From contig CAMVUB010000010.1 in the NCBI GenBank assembly GCA_947170495.1, positions 1-57,527 of the forward strand: a stretch of 57,527 nucleotides of DNA. The letters are read 5' to 3'. Below, piece after piece: positions 41,561 through 50,301 of the stretch. Numbering within the stretch: the first letter of the stretch is position 1; the number at the start of each line of letters is the position of its first letter. The translations under genes and the position numbers were made by a program. A model generated the notes under the pieces. It made no database searches. It was not told where the DNA came from and saw nothing but the letters and a program-made list of their open reading frames with translations. Origin of the DNA: an uncultured Prevotellaceae bacterium (GTDB lineage Bacteria > Bacteroidota > Bacteroidia > Bacteroidales > Bacteroidaceae).

Positions 41561-44230
41561 ATGAATTTCGACAAGTTTACCATCAAAGCGCAGGAGGCCA
41601 TACAGGAGGCCGTGCGCACGGCTGAGGCCCGCAGGCAGCAGGCCATCGAGCCGGAGCATCTGCTTGCCGCCATCATGAAGACCGGTCAGCAGGTCGTTCA
41701 GTTCCTGTTCCGTAAGCTCTCTGTCAACGAGCAGGCTGTCAGCCAGGCCCTGGAGGCGCAGCTGCAGAGTCTGCCGCGTGTGGAGGGCGGCGAGCCCTAC
41801 CTGGCTCGTGAAACCAATACCATCCTGACGCGCGCCGAGGAGCTGGCGGGCAAGCAGGGCGACGAGTTCGTCAGCCTGGAGGTGATGCTGTTGGCTCTCG
41901 TGGGCAGCAGCTGCACCGCCGCCAAGATCCTGAAGGACGCGGGCGTCACGGAGAAAGACCTCGGCGCCGCCATCCGCGAACTGCGTGGCGGGCAGCAGGT
42001 GAAGTCGCAATCGAGCGAGGACACCTACCAGAGTCTCTCGAAGTACGCGCGTAATCTGATAGAGGAAGCGCGCGCAGGGAAGCTCGACCCCGTCATCGGC
42101 CGCGACGAGGAGATACGCCGTGTGCTGCAGATCCTGTCGCGCCGCACGAAGAACAACCCGATCCTCATTGGTGAGCCGGGTACGGGTAAGACAGCCATCG
42201 TGGAGGGACTCGCGCATCGTATTCTGCGTGGCGACGTGCCCGAGAACCTGCGCGAGAAGCAGCTCTTCTCGCTCGATATGGGCGCCCTCATCGCCGGTGC
42301 CAAGTACAAGGGCGAGTTCGAGGAGCGTCTGAAGAGCGTCATCAACGAGGTCACGAAGAGCGAGGGCCGTATCATCCTGTTCATCGATGAGATTCACACC
42401 CTCGTGGGTGCCGGCAAGAGCGAGGGCGCCATGGACGCCGCCAACATCCTGAAGCCCGCACTGGCACGTGGCGAGCTGCGCGCCATCGGTGCTACGACCC
42501 TCGACGAGTACCAGAAGTACTTCGAGAAGGACAAGGCGTTGGAGCGCCGCTTCCAGAGTGTGATGGTAGATGAGCCGGACACGCTCTCCAGCATCTCCAT
42601 CCTGCGTGGTCTGAAGGAGCGCTACGAGAACCACCACCGTGTGCGTATTCAGGACGATGCCATCATCGCCGCCGTGGAGCTCTCCAACCGCTATATCACC
42701 GACCGCTTCCTGCCCGATAAGGCCATCGACCTGATGGACGAAGCCGCCGCCAAGCTCCGCATGGAGCGCGACAGCGTGCCCGAGGAGCTCGACGAGATCA
42801 CCCGCCGCCTGAAGCAGCTGGAGATAGAGCGCGAGGCCATCCGCCGCGAAGCGGAGGGCAGTGCGGGAAGCGGTTCTCCCGCTTCCGACAAGCTCCAGCA
42901 GCTGAACAAGGACATCGCCGACCTCAAGGAGCAGGAGCAGCAGATGAAGGCCAAGTGGGAAGGCGAGAAGGGTCTTCTTGCTAAGATACAGGCCAACAAG
43001 CAGCAGATCGAACAGCTGAAGTTCGAGGCCGACCGCGCCGAGCGCGAAGGCAACTACGGCCGCGTGGCGGAAATCCGCTACGGCAGCCTGCAGGCCCTCG
43101 AAGCTGAGATTCAGAAGATTCAGGAGCAGCTGCGCTCGGCACAGGGCGCCGAGGCAATGGTCAAGGAGGAAGTGACCGCCGATGACATCGCCGAGGTCGT
43201 GAGCCGCTGGACGGGCATCCCTGTGTCGAAGATGCTGCAGAGCGAGCGCGAGAAGCTCCTGCATCTGGAGGAGGAACTGCACAAGCGGGTCATCGGGCAG
43301 GACGAGGCTATCCGTGCCGTCGCCGATGCCGTGCGCCGCTCGCGTGCCGGGCTGCAAGACCCGAAGCGCCCCATCGGCTCGTTCATCTTCCTTGGCACCA
43401 CGGGTGTCGGTAAGACCGAGCTGGCCAAGGCACTCGCGGAGTTCCTCTTCGACGATGAAACCATGATGACGCGTATCGATATGAGTGAGTATCAGGAGAA
43501 GCACAGCGTCAGCCGACTCATCGGTGCCCCTCCGGGATATGTGGGTTACGACGAGGGCGGACAGCTCACCGAGGCCGTGCGCCGCAAGCCCTACAGCGTG
43601 GTCCTATTCGACGAGATCGAGAAGGCGCACCCCGATGTGTTCAACACGTTGCTGCAGGTGCTCGACGACGGCCGTCTGACCGACAACAAAGGCCGCACCG
43701 TCAACTTCAAGAACACCATCATCATCCTCACCTCGAATTTGGGAAGTGAGTATATCCGCGAGCAGTTCTCGAAACTTGACAGTCCCACTAACGGCAGTGT
43801 GCCCGGCGAATCATTCGCCGATGGCTCCCTTCCCGCCAAGAACCGCGAGGCCGTCATTGAGGAAACCAAGCGCACGGTGATGGAACAACTCAAGCGCACC
43901 ATCCGCCCCGAGTTCCTGAACCGTATCGACGAGACCATCATGTTCGAGCCGCTGACGCAGGCTGAGATCCGTCAGGTCGTACAGCTGCAAGTCGCCTCCG
44001 TGCAGAAGATGCTCGGCGAGAACGGCATCACCCTCACGCTCACCGACGCCGCCATCGACCTGCTCACCCGCGAGGGCTACGATCCCGAGTTTGGTGCCCG
44101 TCCTGTGAAGCGCGCTATCCAGCGCCTGCTCCTCAACGACCTCTCGCGCGCCATCCTCGCCGGCACCGTCAACCGCGAACACCCCATCCGCGTCGATGCC
44201 GACGGCGACCAACTGAGGTTCGGACACTAA
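41561..44230 (+). CDS. clpB: ATP-dependent disaggregase ClpB (Hsp100)
   Basis: 889 residues. Works with DnaK to dissolve aggregates. Domains in order: N-domain ([18 protein letters not shown]), AAA1 with [14 protein letters not shown] and IDEIHTLVG, coiled-coil middle domain (about 410-520), and AAA2 with [12 protein letters not shown] and [12 protein letters not shown]. The C-domain includes [16 protein letters not shown]. Two segments look extra: about 9 residues ([12 protein letters not shown] hairpin 42866-42886) in the middle domain, and about 20 residues ([18 protein letters not shown], around the hairpin 43805-43819) between SKLD and [10 protein letters not shown] of AAA2. Both sit in loops and are palindromic at DNA level. 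The leader contains a strong inverted repeat. Confidence 0.97.
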   Translation: MNFDKFTIKAQEAIQEAVRTAEARRQQAIEPEHLLAAIMKTGQQVVQFLFRKLSVNEQAVSQALEAQLQSLPRVEGGEPYLARETNTILTRAEELAGKQGDEFVSLEVMLLALVGSSCTAAKILKDAGVTEKDLGAAIRELRGGQQVKSQSSEDTYQSLSKYARNLIEEARAGKLDPVIGRDEEIRRVLQILSRRTKNNPILIGEPGTGKTAIVEGLAHRILRGDVPENLREKQLFSLDMGALIAGAKYKGEFEERLKSVINEVTKSEGRIILFIDEIHTLVGAGKSEGAMDAANILKPALARGELRAIGATTLDEYQKYFEKDKALERRFQSVMVDEPDTLSSISILRGLKERYENHHRVRIQDDAIIAAVELSNRYITDRFLPDKAIDLMDEAAAKLRMERDSVPEELDEITRRLKQLEIEREAIRREAEGSAGSGSPASDKLQQLNKDIADLKEQEQQMKAKWEGEKGLLAKIQANKQQIEQLKFEADRAEREGNYGRVAEIRYGSLQALEAEIQKIQEQLRSAQGAEAMVKEEVTADDIAEVVSRWTGIPVSKMLQSEREKLLHLEEELHKRVIGQDEAIRAVADAVRRSRAGLQDPKRPIGSFIFLGTTGVGKTELAKALAEFLFDDETMMTRIDMSEYQEKHSVSRLIGAPPGYVGYDEGGQLTEAVRRKPYSVVLFDEIEKAHPDVFNTLLQVLDDGRLTDNKGRTVNFKNTIIILTSNLGSEYIREQFSKLDSPTNGSVPGESFADGSLPAKNREAVIEETKRTVMEQLKRTIRPEFLNRIDETIMFEPLTQAEIRQVVQLQVASVQKMLGENGITLTLTDAAIDLLTREGYDPEFGARPVKRAIQRLLLNDLSRAILAGTVNREHPIRVDADGDQLRFGH
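42866..42886. repeat. Small hairpin insertion in the clpB middle domain
   Basis: GGAAGCGG - ttctc - CCGCTTCC, coding for part of [11 protein letters not shown] between two conserved middle-domain helices. Confidence 0.5.
43781..43840. repeat. Hairpin-containing insertion in clpB AAA2
   Basis: About 60 bp around the palindrome GGCGAA-tca-TTCGCC (43805-43819). Encodes about 20 Ser/Gly/Pro-rich residues absent from typical ClpB at this point, between SKLD and NREAV. Confidence 0.55.
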
Positions 44231-44244
44231 GCGACTAAGAAAAG

Positions 44245-44285
44245 GAATGGTAATCTTGCGTGCGCAAGATTACCATTCTTTTTTT
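44245..44285. terminator. Terminator after clpB, shared with the feo operon
   Basis: Perfect 16-bp stem (44245-44260 and 44263-44278) with a 2-nt loop, then seven T on the plus strand. On the minus strand the run after the stem is CCTTTTCTTA. The stop codon of the minus-strand gene (44272-44270) lies inside the stem. Confidence 0.93.
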
Positions 44286-44452
44286 GTGTGGCAGCTGTCA
44301 GCTAAAGGACAGCCTGCGCAACGCACATCGTCATCATGTTCGCAACCGCAGTCGCAGTCGCAGGGCCGCTTCCGGGTGAAGCGGCGCCACAGGCGGCGGG
44401 CGGTGTAGGCCACGCAAGCCAAGAGAATGAGGATGACGATTGTAATTTGCAT
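44270..44452 (-). CDS. FeoB-associated Cys-rich membrane protein
   Basis: 60 residues: one membrane helix (MQITIVILILLACVAYTA), a basic stretch (RRLWRRFTRKR) and a Cys cluster (CDCDCGC, CAGCPLADSC). Small proteins of this type follow feoB in many Bacteroidetes and Firmicutes and are thought to assist iron uptake. It starts 7 nt after the feoB stop and ends inside the shared terminator stem. Confidence 0.88.
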   Translation of the reverse strand: MQITIVILILLACVAYTARRLWRRFTRKRPCDCDCGCEHDDDVRCAGCPLADSCHTKKEW

Positions 44453-44459
44453 AGTGGTC

Positions 44460-46925
44460 TTAGAACAGCCCCCCTATTTGCACGACCGCCGCTGAGACAA
44501 TCCAGGCGAGGACGGTGGTGTAGCAGGCTGCGCAAAGGGCCCAGCGCCACGAGGACGTTTCGTTCTTGATGGCTACGATGGTGGCCAGGCAGGGGAAGTA
44601 GAGGAGCACGAAGAGGAGGTAGGCGAAGGCGATGAGGGGCGTGACACCATCTGATGCCATCTGCTGATGCAGACGTGTGTATTTGGCGTTGTCCTCGGCG
44701 AATGTGTCATCGTCGCCGAAACTGTCGTCGCCCGAGTAGAGCACGCCCATCGTGCTGGCGACAATCTCCTTGGCGCCTACGCCCGCGATGAGGCTCACAT
44801 CCAGTTTCCAGTTGAAGTGCTGGGGTGCGAAGACGGGTGAGATGGCTTTACCGGCACGACCGAGATAAGAGGTCTCCATATTTTCGGCTGTGGACACAGT
44901 CGAAGACTTGGAAGGACCAAAGTAGCTCAGTGCCCACACGATGATGCTGGCGACAAGGATGATACCACCCATCTTCTTCAGGTACTCCTTGCCTTTCTCC
45001 CACGTGTGGCGCCCGATGGCCTTGGCCGTCGGCCAGCGATAGGGTGGGAGCTCCATCACGAAAGGCGTGTCCTCGCCCTTGATGATGAAACGCGCGAACA
45101 GGCGCGACACCAGCGCTGCCACAAGAATACCGATGGCGTAGAGCGACACCAGCACTGTGCTGCGCCACTGCGCCGCGAAGAACGTGCCGACAATCATGAT
45201 ATAGATAGGCAGGCGCGCGGAGCACGACATAAAAGGAAGGATCATCATCGTAATCAGTCGCGAGCGGCGGCTCTCGATGGTACGTGTGGCCATCACCGCA
45301 GGTACGTTACAGCCGAAACCCATGACCAGCGGAATGAACGACTTGCCGTGCAGGCCCATGCGGTGCATCAGTTTGTCCATGATGAAGGCAGCACGCGCCA
45401 TATAGCCCGAGTCCTCCATGAACGAGATGAAGCAGTAGAGTATCAGGATCTGCGGCAGGAACACGATGACGCTGCCTACGCCGCCGATGACGCCATCCAC
45501 CAGCATCGACCGCAGCGGTCCTTCGGACATCGTGGCGCCGATCCACTCGCCGAGCCACGCCACGCCCGCCTCAATCCAATCCATCGGGTACTGCCCCAGC
45601 GCGAAGGTTGTCTGGAACATCACGTAGAGGATGAGGAAGAAGATGGGGAAACCTAAGTATTTGTTTGACAGCAGCGCATCAATGCGGTGTGTGGTCTTGT
45701 AGGTGTCTTTCTTCGTGCCTGTGCGGTACTCCGCTTCGGCCAGCGCGCCGTGGATGAAACCGTACTTGGCGTCCATGATGGCCGTCTCGGAATCCACGCC
45801 CGTCTCTTCCATCACGCGGGCTCCGGCGTAGTCGCGTGCCGCCATCAGCCGCTTGCGGTCCTCGCTGCGGTGCTCGCTCTCCACGTGACCCTCGACGAAG
45901 TGAATCATCTCCGCGTCGTGCTCCAGCAGCTTCAGTGCCAGATAGCGCGTGGAGTACTGCGTGCTCAGGTGCTCGTCGGCCTTCAGGAACTGCTGGATAT
46001 GCGTGATGCCGTCCTCAATCTCGTGACCGTAGTTGATATGGATATGTCGCATCTGCGCGTTCGTGCCTTCGAAGACCTCGATGACCGTGTGCAGCAGCTC
46101 TCGCACGCCGCGTCCCGTCTTGAACGATGTCGGGACCATCGGCACACCGAAGAGCGTGGAGAGTGTCTGGATATTCAGATGGTCGCCGCGGCGCTCCAGC
46201 TCGTCGTACATGTTCAGCGCACACACCACCCGCAGGTTCATATCCACCAGCTGTGTCGTCAGGTACAGGTTGCGCTCCAGGTTTGAGGCATCCACGACAT
46301 TGATGATGACGTCCGGGTGTTCCTCCTGCAGGTGCTTGCGCACATACAGCTCCTCGGGTGAGTAGCAGGAGAGGGAATACGTGCCGGGCAAATCCGTCAG
46401 ATGGAAGGTGTAGCCTTCCTGTTCCGCCGTCGCCGTCGTCGCATCCACGGTGACGCCCGAATAATTACCCACACGGGCATGTGCCCCGCTGGCGTAGTTG
46501 AACAGCGATGTCTTGCCGCAGTTCGGGTTACCGATGAGGGCGACAGAAATAAGACCCCCTCCCCGCTCCCCCTCAAGGGGGAGAGTAGAATCTTTTGAGC
46601 AGGCATCCGCCGAGGTCGTTGCAGGAGTAACCGACTCACTCCCATTTTCATGAAGGTGACCACTCTCCCCCTTGAGGGGGAGCGGGGAGGGGGTCCGGAG
46701 AGGTTCCTCTGCAACCTCTATCAACTTCGCCTCGTCGTGCCGGAGGCTGACCTCGTAGCCCATCAGCTTGTATTTCACCGGGTCTTGCAGCGGTGCGTTG
46801 AGGAGCACCTCCACAGGTTGCCCCGTCACGAAGCCCATCTCGATGATGCGCTTGCGGAAGCCGCCGTGGCCGCTCACCTTCACGATGACCGCCTTCTCAC
46901 CCGTCCGTAGTTCCGATAGTTTCAT
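44460..46925 (-). CDS. feoB: Fused FeoA-FeoB ferrous iron transporter
   Basis: 821 residues. Residues 1 to about 72 are a FeoA SH3-like domain (MKLSELRTGEKAVIVKVSG, GFRKRIIEMGFVTGQPVEVL). FeoB follows: G1 GNPNCGKTS (132-140), DLPGTYSLS and NMYDE, then about ten membrane helices with the Gate motifs FMEDSGYMARAAFIMDK and SCSARLPIYIM. It imports Fe(II) across the inner membrane. The FeoA-FeoB fusion is typical of Bacteroidetes. Residues about 77-125 linking the domains are encoded by the palindromic element at 46553-46695 (TPSPLPLKGESG ... STLPLEGERGGG). Promoter at 46955-46948. Confidence 0.96.
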   Translation of the reverse strand: MKLSELRTGEKAVIVKVSGHGGFRKRIIEMGFVTGQPVEVLLNAPLQDPVKYKLMGYEVSLRHDEAKLIEVAEEPLRTPSPLPLKGESGHLHENGSESVTPATTSADACSKDSTLPLEGERGGGLISVALIGNPNCGKTSLFNYASGAHARVGNYSGVTVDATTATAEQEGYTFHLTDLPGTYSLSCYSPEELYVRKHLQEEHPDVIINVVDASNLERNLYLTTQLVDMNLRVVCALNMYDELERRGDHLNIQTLSTLFGVPMVPTSFKTGRGVRELLHTVIEVFEGTNAQMRHIHINYGHEIEDGITHIQQFLKADEHLSTQYSTRYLALKLLEHDAEMIHFVEGHVESEHRSEDRKRLMAARDYAGARVMEETGVDSETAIMDAKYGFIHGALAEAEYRTGTKKDTYKTTHRIDALLSNKYLGFPIFFLILYVMFQTTFALGQYPMDWIEAGVAWLGEWIGATMSEGPLRSMLVDGVIGGVGSVIVFLPQILILYCFISFMEDSGYMARAAFIMDKLMHRMGLHGKSFIPLVMGFGCNVPAVMATRTIESRRSRLITMMILPFMSCSARLPIYIMIVGTFFAAQWRSTVLVSLYAIGILVAALVSRLFARFIIKGEDTPFVMELPPYRWPTAKAIGRHTWEKGKEYLKKMGGIILVASIIVWALSYFGPSKSSTVSTAENMETSYLGRAGKAISPVFAPQHFNWKLDVSLIAGVGAKEIVASTMGVLYSGDDSFGDDDTFAEDNAKYTRLHQQMASDGVTPLIAFAYLLFVLLYFPCLATIVAIKNETSSWRWALCAACYTTVLAWIVSAAVVQIGGLF
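46553..46695. repeat. Palindromic element with perfect 34-bp terminal inverted repeat, inside feoB
   Basis: Left arm 46553-46586, right arm 46662-46695, starting GACCCCCTCCCCGCTCCCCC and ending GGGGGTC; the arms match perfectly by eye. The core is 75 bp. Read in frame as the linker between FeoA and FeoB, with LPLKGE from one arm and LPLEGE from the other. The best-preserved copy in the window. Confidence 0.93.
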
Positions 46926-46947
46926 GCTATTCTTCTTTTTTCTGCTG

Positions 46948-46955
46948 CAAAAGTA
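46948..46955 (-). promoter_or_regulatory. -7 promoter box for feoAB
   Basis: TACTTTTG on the minus strand, consensus TAnnTTTG, 22 nt before the ATG at 46925. Confidence 0.68.
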
Positions 46956-47113
46956 CGCCTTTATTCCTAAACGGCCAATTCATCGCCTCATTTATTGCAA
47001 GAAAATACCGAATTATGGGGATGGAAGCCGCGCCGCCGACACCCTTCGGAAAGGCTTTTTGATGCCCTGTCTCGAAAAATGCAGAGATTTTTGTGCGCGT
47101 AAAAAATAATGTG

Positions 47114-47121
47114 TAAGTTTG
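47114..47121 (+). promoter_or_regulatory. -7 promoter box for the GH29 / GEVED-like gene pair
   Basis: TAAGTTTG, consensus TAnnTTTG, 53 nt before the ATG at 47175. Confidence 0.62.
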
Positions 47122-47174
47122 CACTCACAAACAAGAAACATTTACAATAATAAAAGATTAAACAACAAAGAATA

Positions 47175-48689
47175 ATGGGACAGAAAAGGATTCTATTCAT
47201 TCTCGCCCTGCTGTGCATATGTACGGTGGGCTATGGCCAGCCACGCTCCTCTGAGCAGTTTGTGCCTGTCAGCGAGTCCTACAGCATTGCCGACAACGAG
47301 CCTGCACCCGTGCATCCCGTTCCGAGCGAACGCCAGCTGCTGTGGCAGGAAACGGAATTCTATGCGTTCTTCCACTTCGGCATGAACACCTTCACCAACT
47401 CGGAATGGGGAAATGGCGGAGAGGCCGAGTCGAAATTCGCGCCTACAAAGGTGCCCAACCCGCGGCAATGGCTCACAGCTGTCAAGGCGGCTGGCATGAA
47501 GGGCGGCATCGCGGTGGTCAAACACCACGACGGCTTCTGCCTATGGCCGACAGCTACCACGACACACAGCGTGGTGAACGCGGGCAACGACAACGGCCGC
47601 AACACGAACATTCCCGAGGCCTTCGCCGCTGCGGCACGCGACCTCGGCATGAAGTACGGCTTCTATGTATCTCCTTGGGATCTGAACAGCAAGTACTGGG
47701 GCGACGGCACGAGCGACTACTTGAACAAGGTGTTCCTGCCGCAGTGCCTGGAGCTGGCACAATACGGCAGCGACCAGTTCGAGATGTGGTTCGACGGTGC
47801 CACGGGTGGCGACCATGCCGGCTACTACGGCGGCGCCAACACCACGCGCACCATCAAGGATGCCGCTACCTACTACGATGTCCCCAACTTGCGCGACACC
47901 GTGCACGCCATCGCTCCGAACTGCGTGATGTGGGGCGTGGGCGACGAAGCCCGCTGGATTGGTAACGAGGCCGGATGGGCTGGCGAGACAAACTGGTCCA
48001 TGGGCTGGGGCGAAAGCGGAAATATGTACGCTTGGAAGTGGAAGGCTGGCGAGAGCGATGCCAAGGCCACCAACAAGGGCTGGTTCTGGCATAGCGGCGA
48101 AAGCCCCAAGTCGGCCACCGAGCTCTTCAAGATCTATTTGGAAACGGTAGGTCGCAACGCCACGCTCATCCTGAACTTCCCGCCTGACCAGAGCGGCGAA
48201 CTGCCCTCGGCGGACGTGACGGTTCTGGAACAACTCGGCACACTCATCAACAACCGACTGACGAACGACAAAGCCAAGACAGCCACCCATATCGAAGCCT
48301 CGCTGACACGTGCAGCGGGAGCCGCTCGCAACTTTGACATCAGCAATGTGACGGACGGCGACAAGGACACCTACTGGGCGACCAACGACGGCGACCTCTC
48401 GGCCAGCATCACGCTGGAATGGGAGGAGGAACAATCACTCTACTACGTCATGCTGATGGAATACATCAAATTGGGCCAGCGCGTGAAAAACTTCACCATC
48501 GAGACCAGCCTCGACGGCGCCACATGGACGAAGCAGGCCTCCGGTTCCACGACAACCATCGGCTACAAGCGCATCGTTCCCCTTGGCGGAAGCACATCTT
48601 CCTATACGGCTGTGAAGGCAAAGTACCTGCGCATTACCATCGACGATGCAAGAGGTTGCCCGACGCTGCATACCCTCTCTGTTTTCTAA
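47175..48689 (+). CDS. Secreted alpha-L-fucosidase GH29 with C-terminal F5/8C (CBM32-like) domain
   Basis: 504 residues with a signal peptide (RILFILALLCICTVGYGQ). GH29 core: WQETEFYAFFHFGMNTFTNSEWGNG, VKHHDGFCLWPT, GFYVSPWDLNS and the nucleophile Asp207 in FEMWFDGATGG. The C-terminus from about residue 375 is a discoidin (F5/8C) fold: ISNVTDGDKDTYWATNDGD, FTIETSLDGATWTKQA, KYLRITIDDARGCPTL. The motifs resemble GH29 subfamily B, selective for alpha-1,3/4-fucose on Lewis-type glycans; that is inference. It starts a three-gene cluster with a GEVED-like protein and a GH18 enzyme. Confidence 0.93.
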   Translation: MGQKRILFILALLCICTVGYGQPRSSEQFVPVSESYSIADNEPAPVHPVPSERQLLWQETEFYAFFHFGMNTFTNSEWGNGGEAESKFAPTKVPNPRQWLTAVKAAGMKGGIAVVKHHDGFCLWPTATTTHSVVNAGNDNGRNTNIPEAFAAAARDLGMKYGFYVSPWDLNSKYWGDGTSDYLNKVFLPQCLELAQYGSDQFEMWFDGATGGDHAGYYGGANTTRTIKDAATYYDVPNLRDTVHAIAPNCVMWGVGDEARWIGNEAGWAGETNWSMGWGESGNMYAWKWKAGESDAKATNKGWFWHSGESPKSATELFKIYLETVGRNATLILNFPPDQSGELPSADVTVLEQLGTLINNRLTNDKAKTATHIEASLTRAAGAARNFDISNVTDGDKDTYWATNDGDLSASITLEWEEEQSLYYVMLMEYIKLGQRVKNFTIETSLDGATWTKQASGSTTTIGYKRIVPLGGSTSSYTAVKAKYLRITIDDARGCPTLHTLSVF

Positions 48690-48716
48690 CCCCACGAACT
48701 CAATATTTTCTGAATT

Positions 48717-50021
48717 ATGAAAGGCTTAACAAAATATATGGCAATGGCGGCACTTGCCGCCCAGCTGCCTGCCTCGGCACAGACAATAGACTTTGAAACA
48801 GGCGAAGGATTTAGCCGTCTTGGGGTTTACGACACCTGGGAGCAGTCGCCATTCCGGACGGGGGCCATCCTCTCCCCTGAGTGCTATGTAGGCATCACGG
48901 ACAACCCCGACAAATCCGTCAATGAGGATTTGGACATCCAGCCCAATCCCAGCGAGAAGGTGCTGGCCGTGCAACGTTCGCGCTTCGGCAGCAACACGTT
49001 CGGCGCGCGCATCGACCTCGCTGACCCGCTGCACATGACCACAGCCACACGCTACGTCCACGTGATGGTGCTGAAACCACAGGGCGAAACAGCAAAAATC
49101 ATGGTGATAGGTCTGGGCAAACGTCGCGACTGGAAGGAGCAGAGCCCCGAAACAGAACAGTTCTGGGAAGCGTCCAGTAACACGCTCAACGACGGCTCAT
49201 GGACAGACCTCGTGTTCCCCATTAGCACGAATGAATACGTGGACATTCACAGCCTTGTGTTCGTTCCCGACCTCGCCTCGCCACACCTCCGCACAAGCGA
49301 CTTCGTGGCATACTTCGACGAGATCGAGATCAACGACAATCCCAAGCCGCGCATCGTGACATCGTTCTACCCTGTGAACTTCGATGCTGAGCAGAAGCCC
49401 ACACGCACAGACCGCTCACTCAATAACGCACGCTTCACCATATCGGGCGAAACAGCGAAAAGCGTCAGTGTTAACAAGACGATGGTATATAGCAACCAAA
49501 CAGAAACGGCGACCGTCACAGCACGCCCAGGCAGCAGCGTCAGCATCAAGATGTCGTACACGGGAAATTGGATGAGCGGCTATGCCTATGTCGATTGGGA
49601 CAACGACGGACAGTTCAAGCCCGTCATCGAAGAGAACAAGCCCGCTGCCGGCAGCGAACTGGTAAGCTACACCTACCTCAACGGCGACGTGCTTGCCGAT
49701 GACGGTACCGTGCTCAGCGAAAAGCGCATCCCCTTCGGACAGGCATTCAAGATCAAGATGGAGCCAGCTCCAGACTTTACCTACACGGGTGCCGTCATCA
49801 CCCACGGCTACAACCTCGACGGCCCCGAGTATGTGCGCGACAACCGCCAGTACAAGTCCATCACGATTCCCGCTTCTTCGTTTGACAGCGAAACACACGA
49901 GTACTCCATCCCCACCTCATACATCAATGGCGAGGTGCACATCGAAGGCCTTTTCACCCCTGGCGAAAACCCTGATCCAGGCACCGAATCCCAGAAGTAT
50001 ACGGTTACATACATAAATTAA
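48717..50021 (+). CDS. Secreted GEVED-like protein, C-terminus lost by frameshift
   Basis: 434 residues with a signal peptide (MKGLTKYMAMAALAAQLPASAQ). No family is certain for the first half, a beta-rich region (FETGEGFSRLGVYDTWEQSP, VHVMVLKPQGETAKIMVIG, FVAYFDEIEINDNPKPRI) like a carbohydrate-binding jelly roll. The second half contains GYAYVDWDNDGQFKP, the hallmark of GEVED domains. The frame stops at 50021 after KYTVTYIN. Directly behind, in another frame (50012-50131), follows a typical C-terminal tail: DDSVYSIDGRRANNPSKGVY then a KVIIR end. The gene has therefore probably lost its tail through a small deletion or frameshift. It lies 27 nt after the GH29 gene. Confidence 0.75.
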   Translation: MKGLTKYMAMAALAAQLPASAQTIDFETGEGFSRLGVYDTWEQSPFRTGAILSPECYVGITDNPDKSVNEDLDIQPNPSEKVLAVQRSRFGSNTFGARIDLADPLHMTTATRYVHVMVLKPQGETAKIMVIGLGKRRDWKEQSPETEQFWEASSNTLNDGSWTDLVFPISTNEYVDIHSLVFVPDLASPHLRTSDFVAYFDEIEINDNPKPRIVTSFYPVNFDAEQKPTRTDRSLNNARFTISGETAKSVSVNKTMVYSNQTETATVTARPGSSVSIKMSYTGNWMSGYAYVDWDNDGQFKPVIEENKPAAGSELVSYTYLNGDVLADDGTVLSEKRIPFGQAFKIKMEPAPDFTYTGAVITHGYNLDGPEYVRDNRQYKSITIPASSFDSETHEYSIPTSYINGEVHIEGLFTPGENPDPGTESQKYTVTYIN

Positions 50022-50131
50022 CAATCAACGTGGCAAGCGACGATTCTGTTTACTCCATAGACGGGCGCCGCGCAAATAATCCGTCGAAGGGCGTGTATAT
50101 CGTTAACAACAGGAAGGTAATCATCAGGTAA
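50012..50131 (+). pseudogene. Out-of-frame C-terminal tail of the preceding gene
   Basis: The frame reads INVASDDSVYSIDGRRANNP and continues to a KVIIR end. It matches the tails at the end of the GH18 protein (IYSLSGQRLNQAPKHGIF...KVIR) and the large GH29 protein. It is displaced by one frame from the 48717-50021 gene, whose stop lies at 50019-50021. No start codon of its own makes sense. Confidence 0.75.
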
Positions 50132-50142
50132 ATTTGCTTGGT

Positions 50143-50190
50143 AAACGCTGAACGGACTGAAGGTGGCGTTCAGGGTTTCATTTATTGTAT
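50143..50190 (+). terminator. Probable terminator after the GEVED-like gene
   Basis: AAACGCTGAACG (50143-50154) pairs with CGTTCAGGGTTT (50167-50178), 12 bp with one mismatch, followed by CATTTATTG. Confidence 0.6.
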
Positions 50191-50271
50191 AATATACCCA
50201 TTTCTGATACATTTTATTGTGATAGCCTGCAAAAATCCATTGTTTTATTTGTTCGAATGGAGGGAAAGAGA

Positions 50272-50279
50272 TATTTTTG
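50272..50279 (+). promoter_or_regulatory. Promoter of the GH18 gene (-33 and -7 boxes)
   Basis: TATTTTTG at 50272-50279, with a TTTG at 50248-50251, a spacing of 20 nt. This agrees with the two-part Bacteroidetes consensus. It ends 10 nt before the ATG at 50290 and 22 nt before 50302. Confidence 0.65.
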
Positions 50280-50301
50280 TGACGGAATAATGAAAGCTGA
50301 T

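Noticed and set aside
41552..43504. Open frame of 650 codons opposite clpB
   Set aside because: Leu/Glu/Val-rich antisense shadow; no recognisable domain.
50185..50301. Longer start for the GH18 gene
   Set aside because: The ATG at 50185 lies upstream of the promoter box (50272-50279) and would bury the signal peptide.
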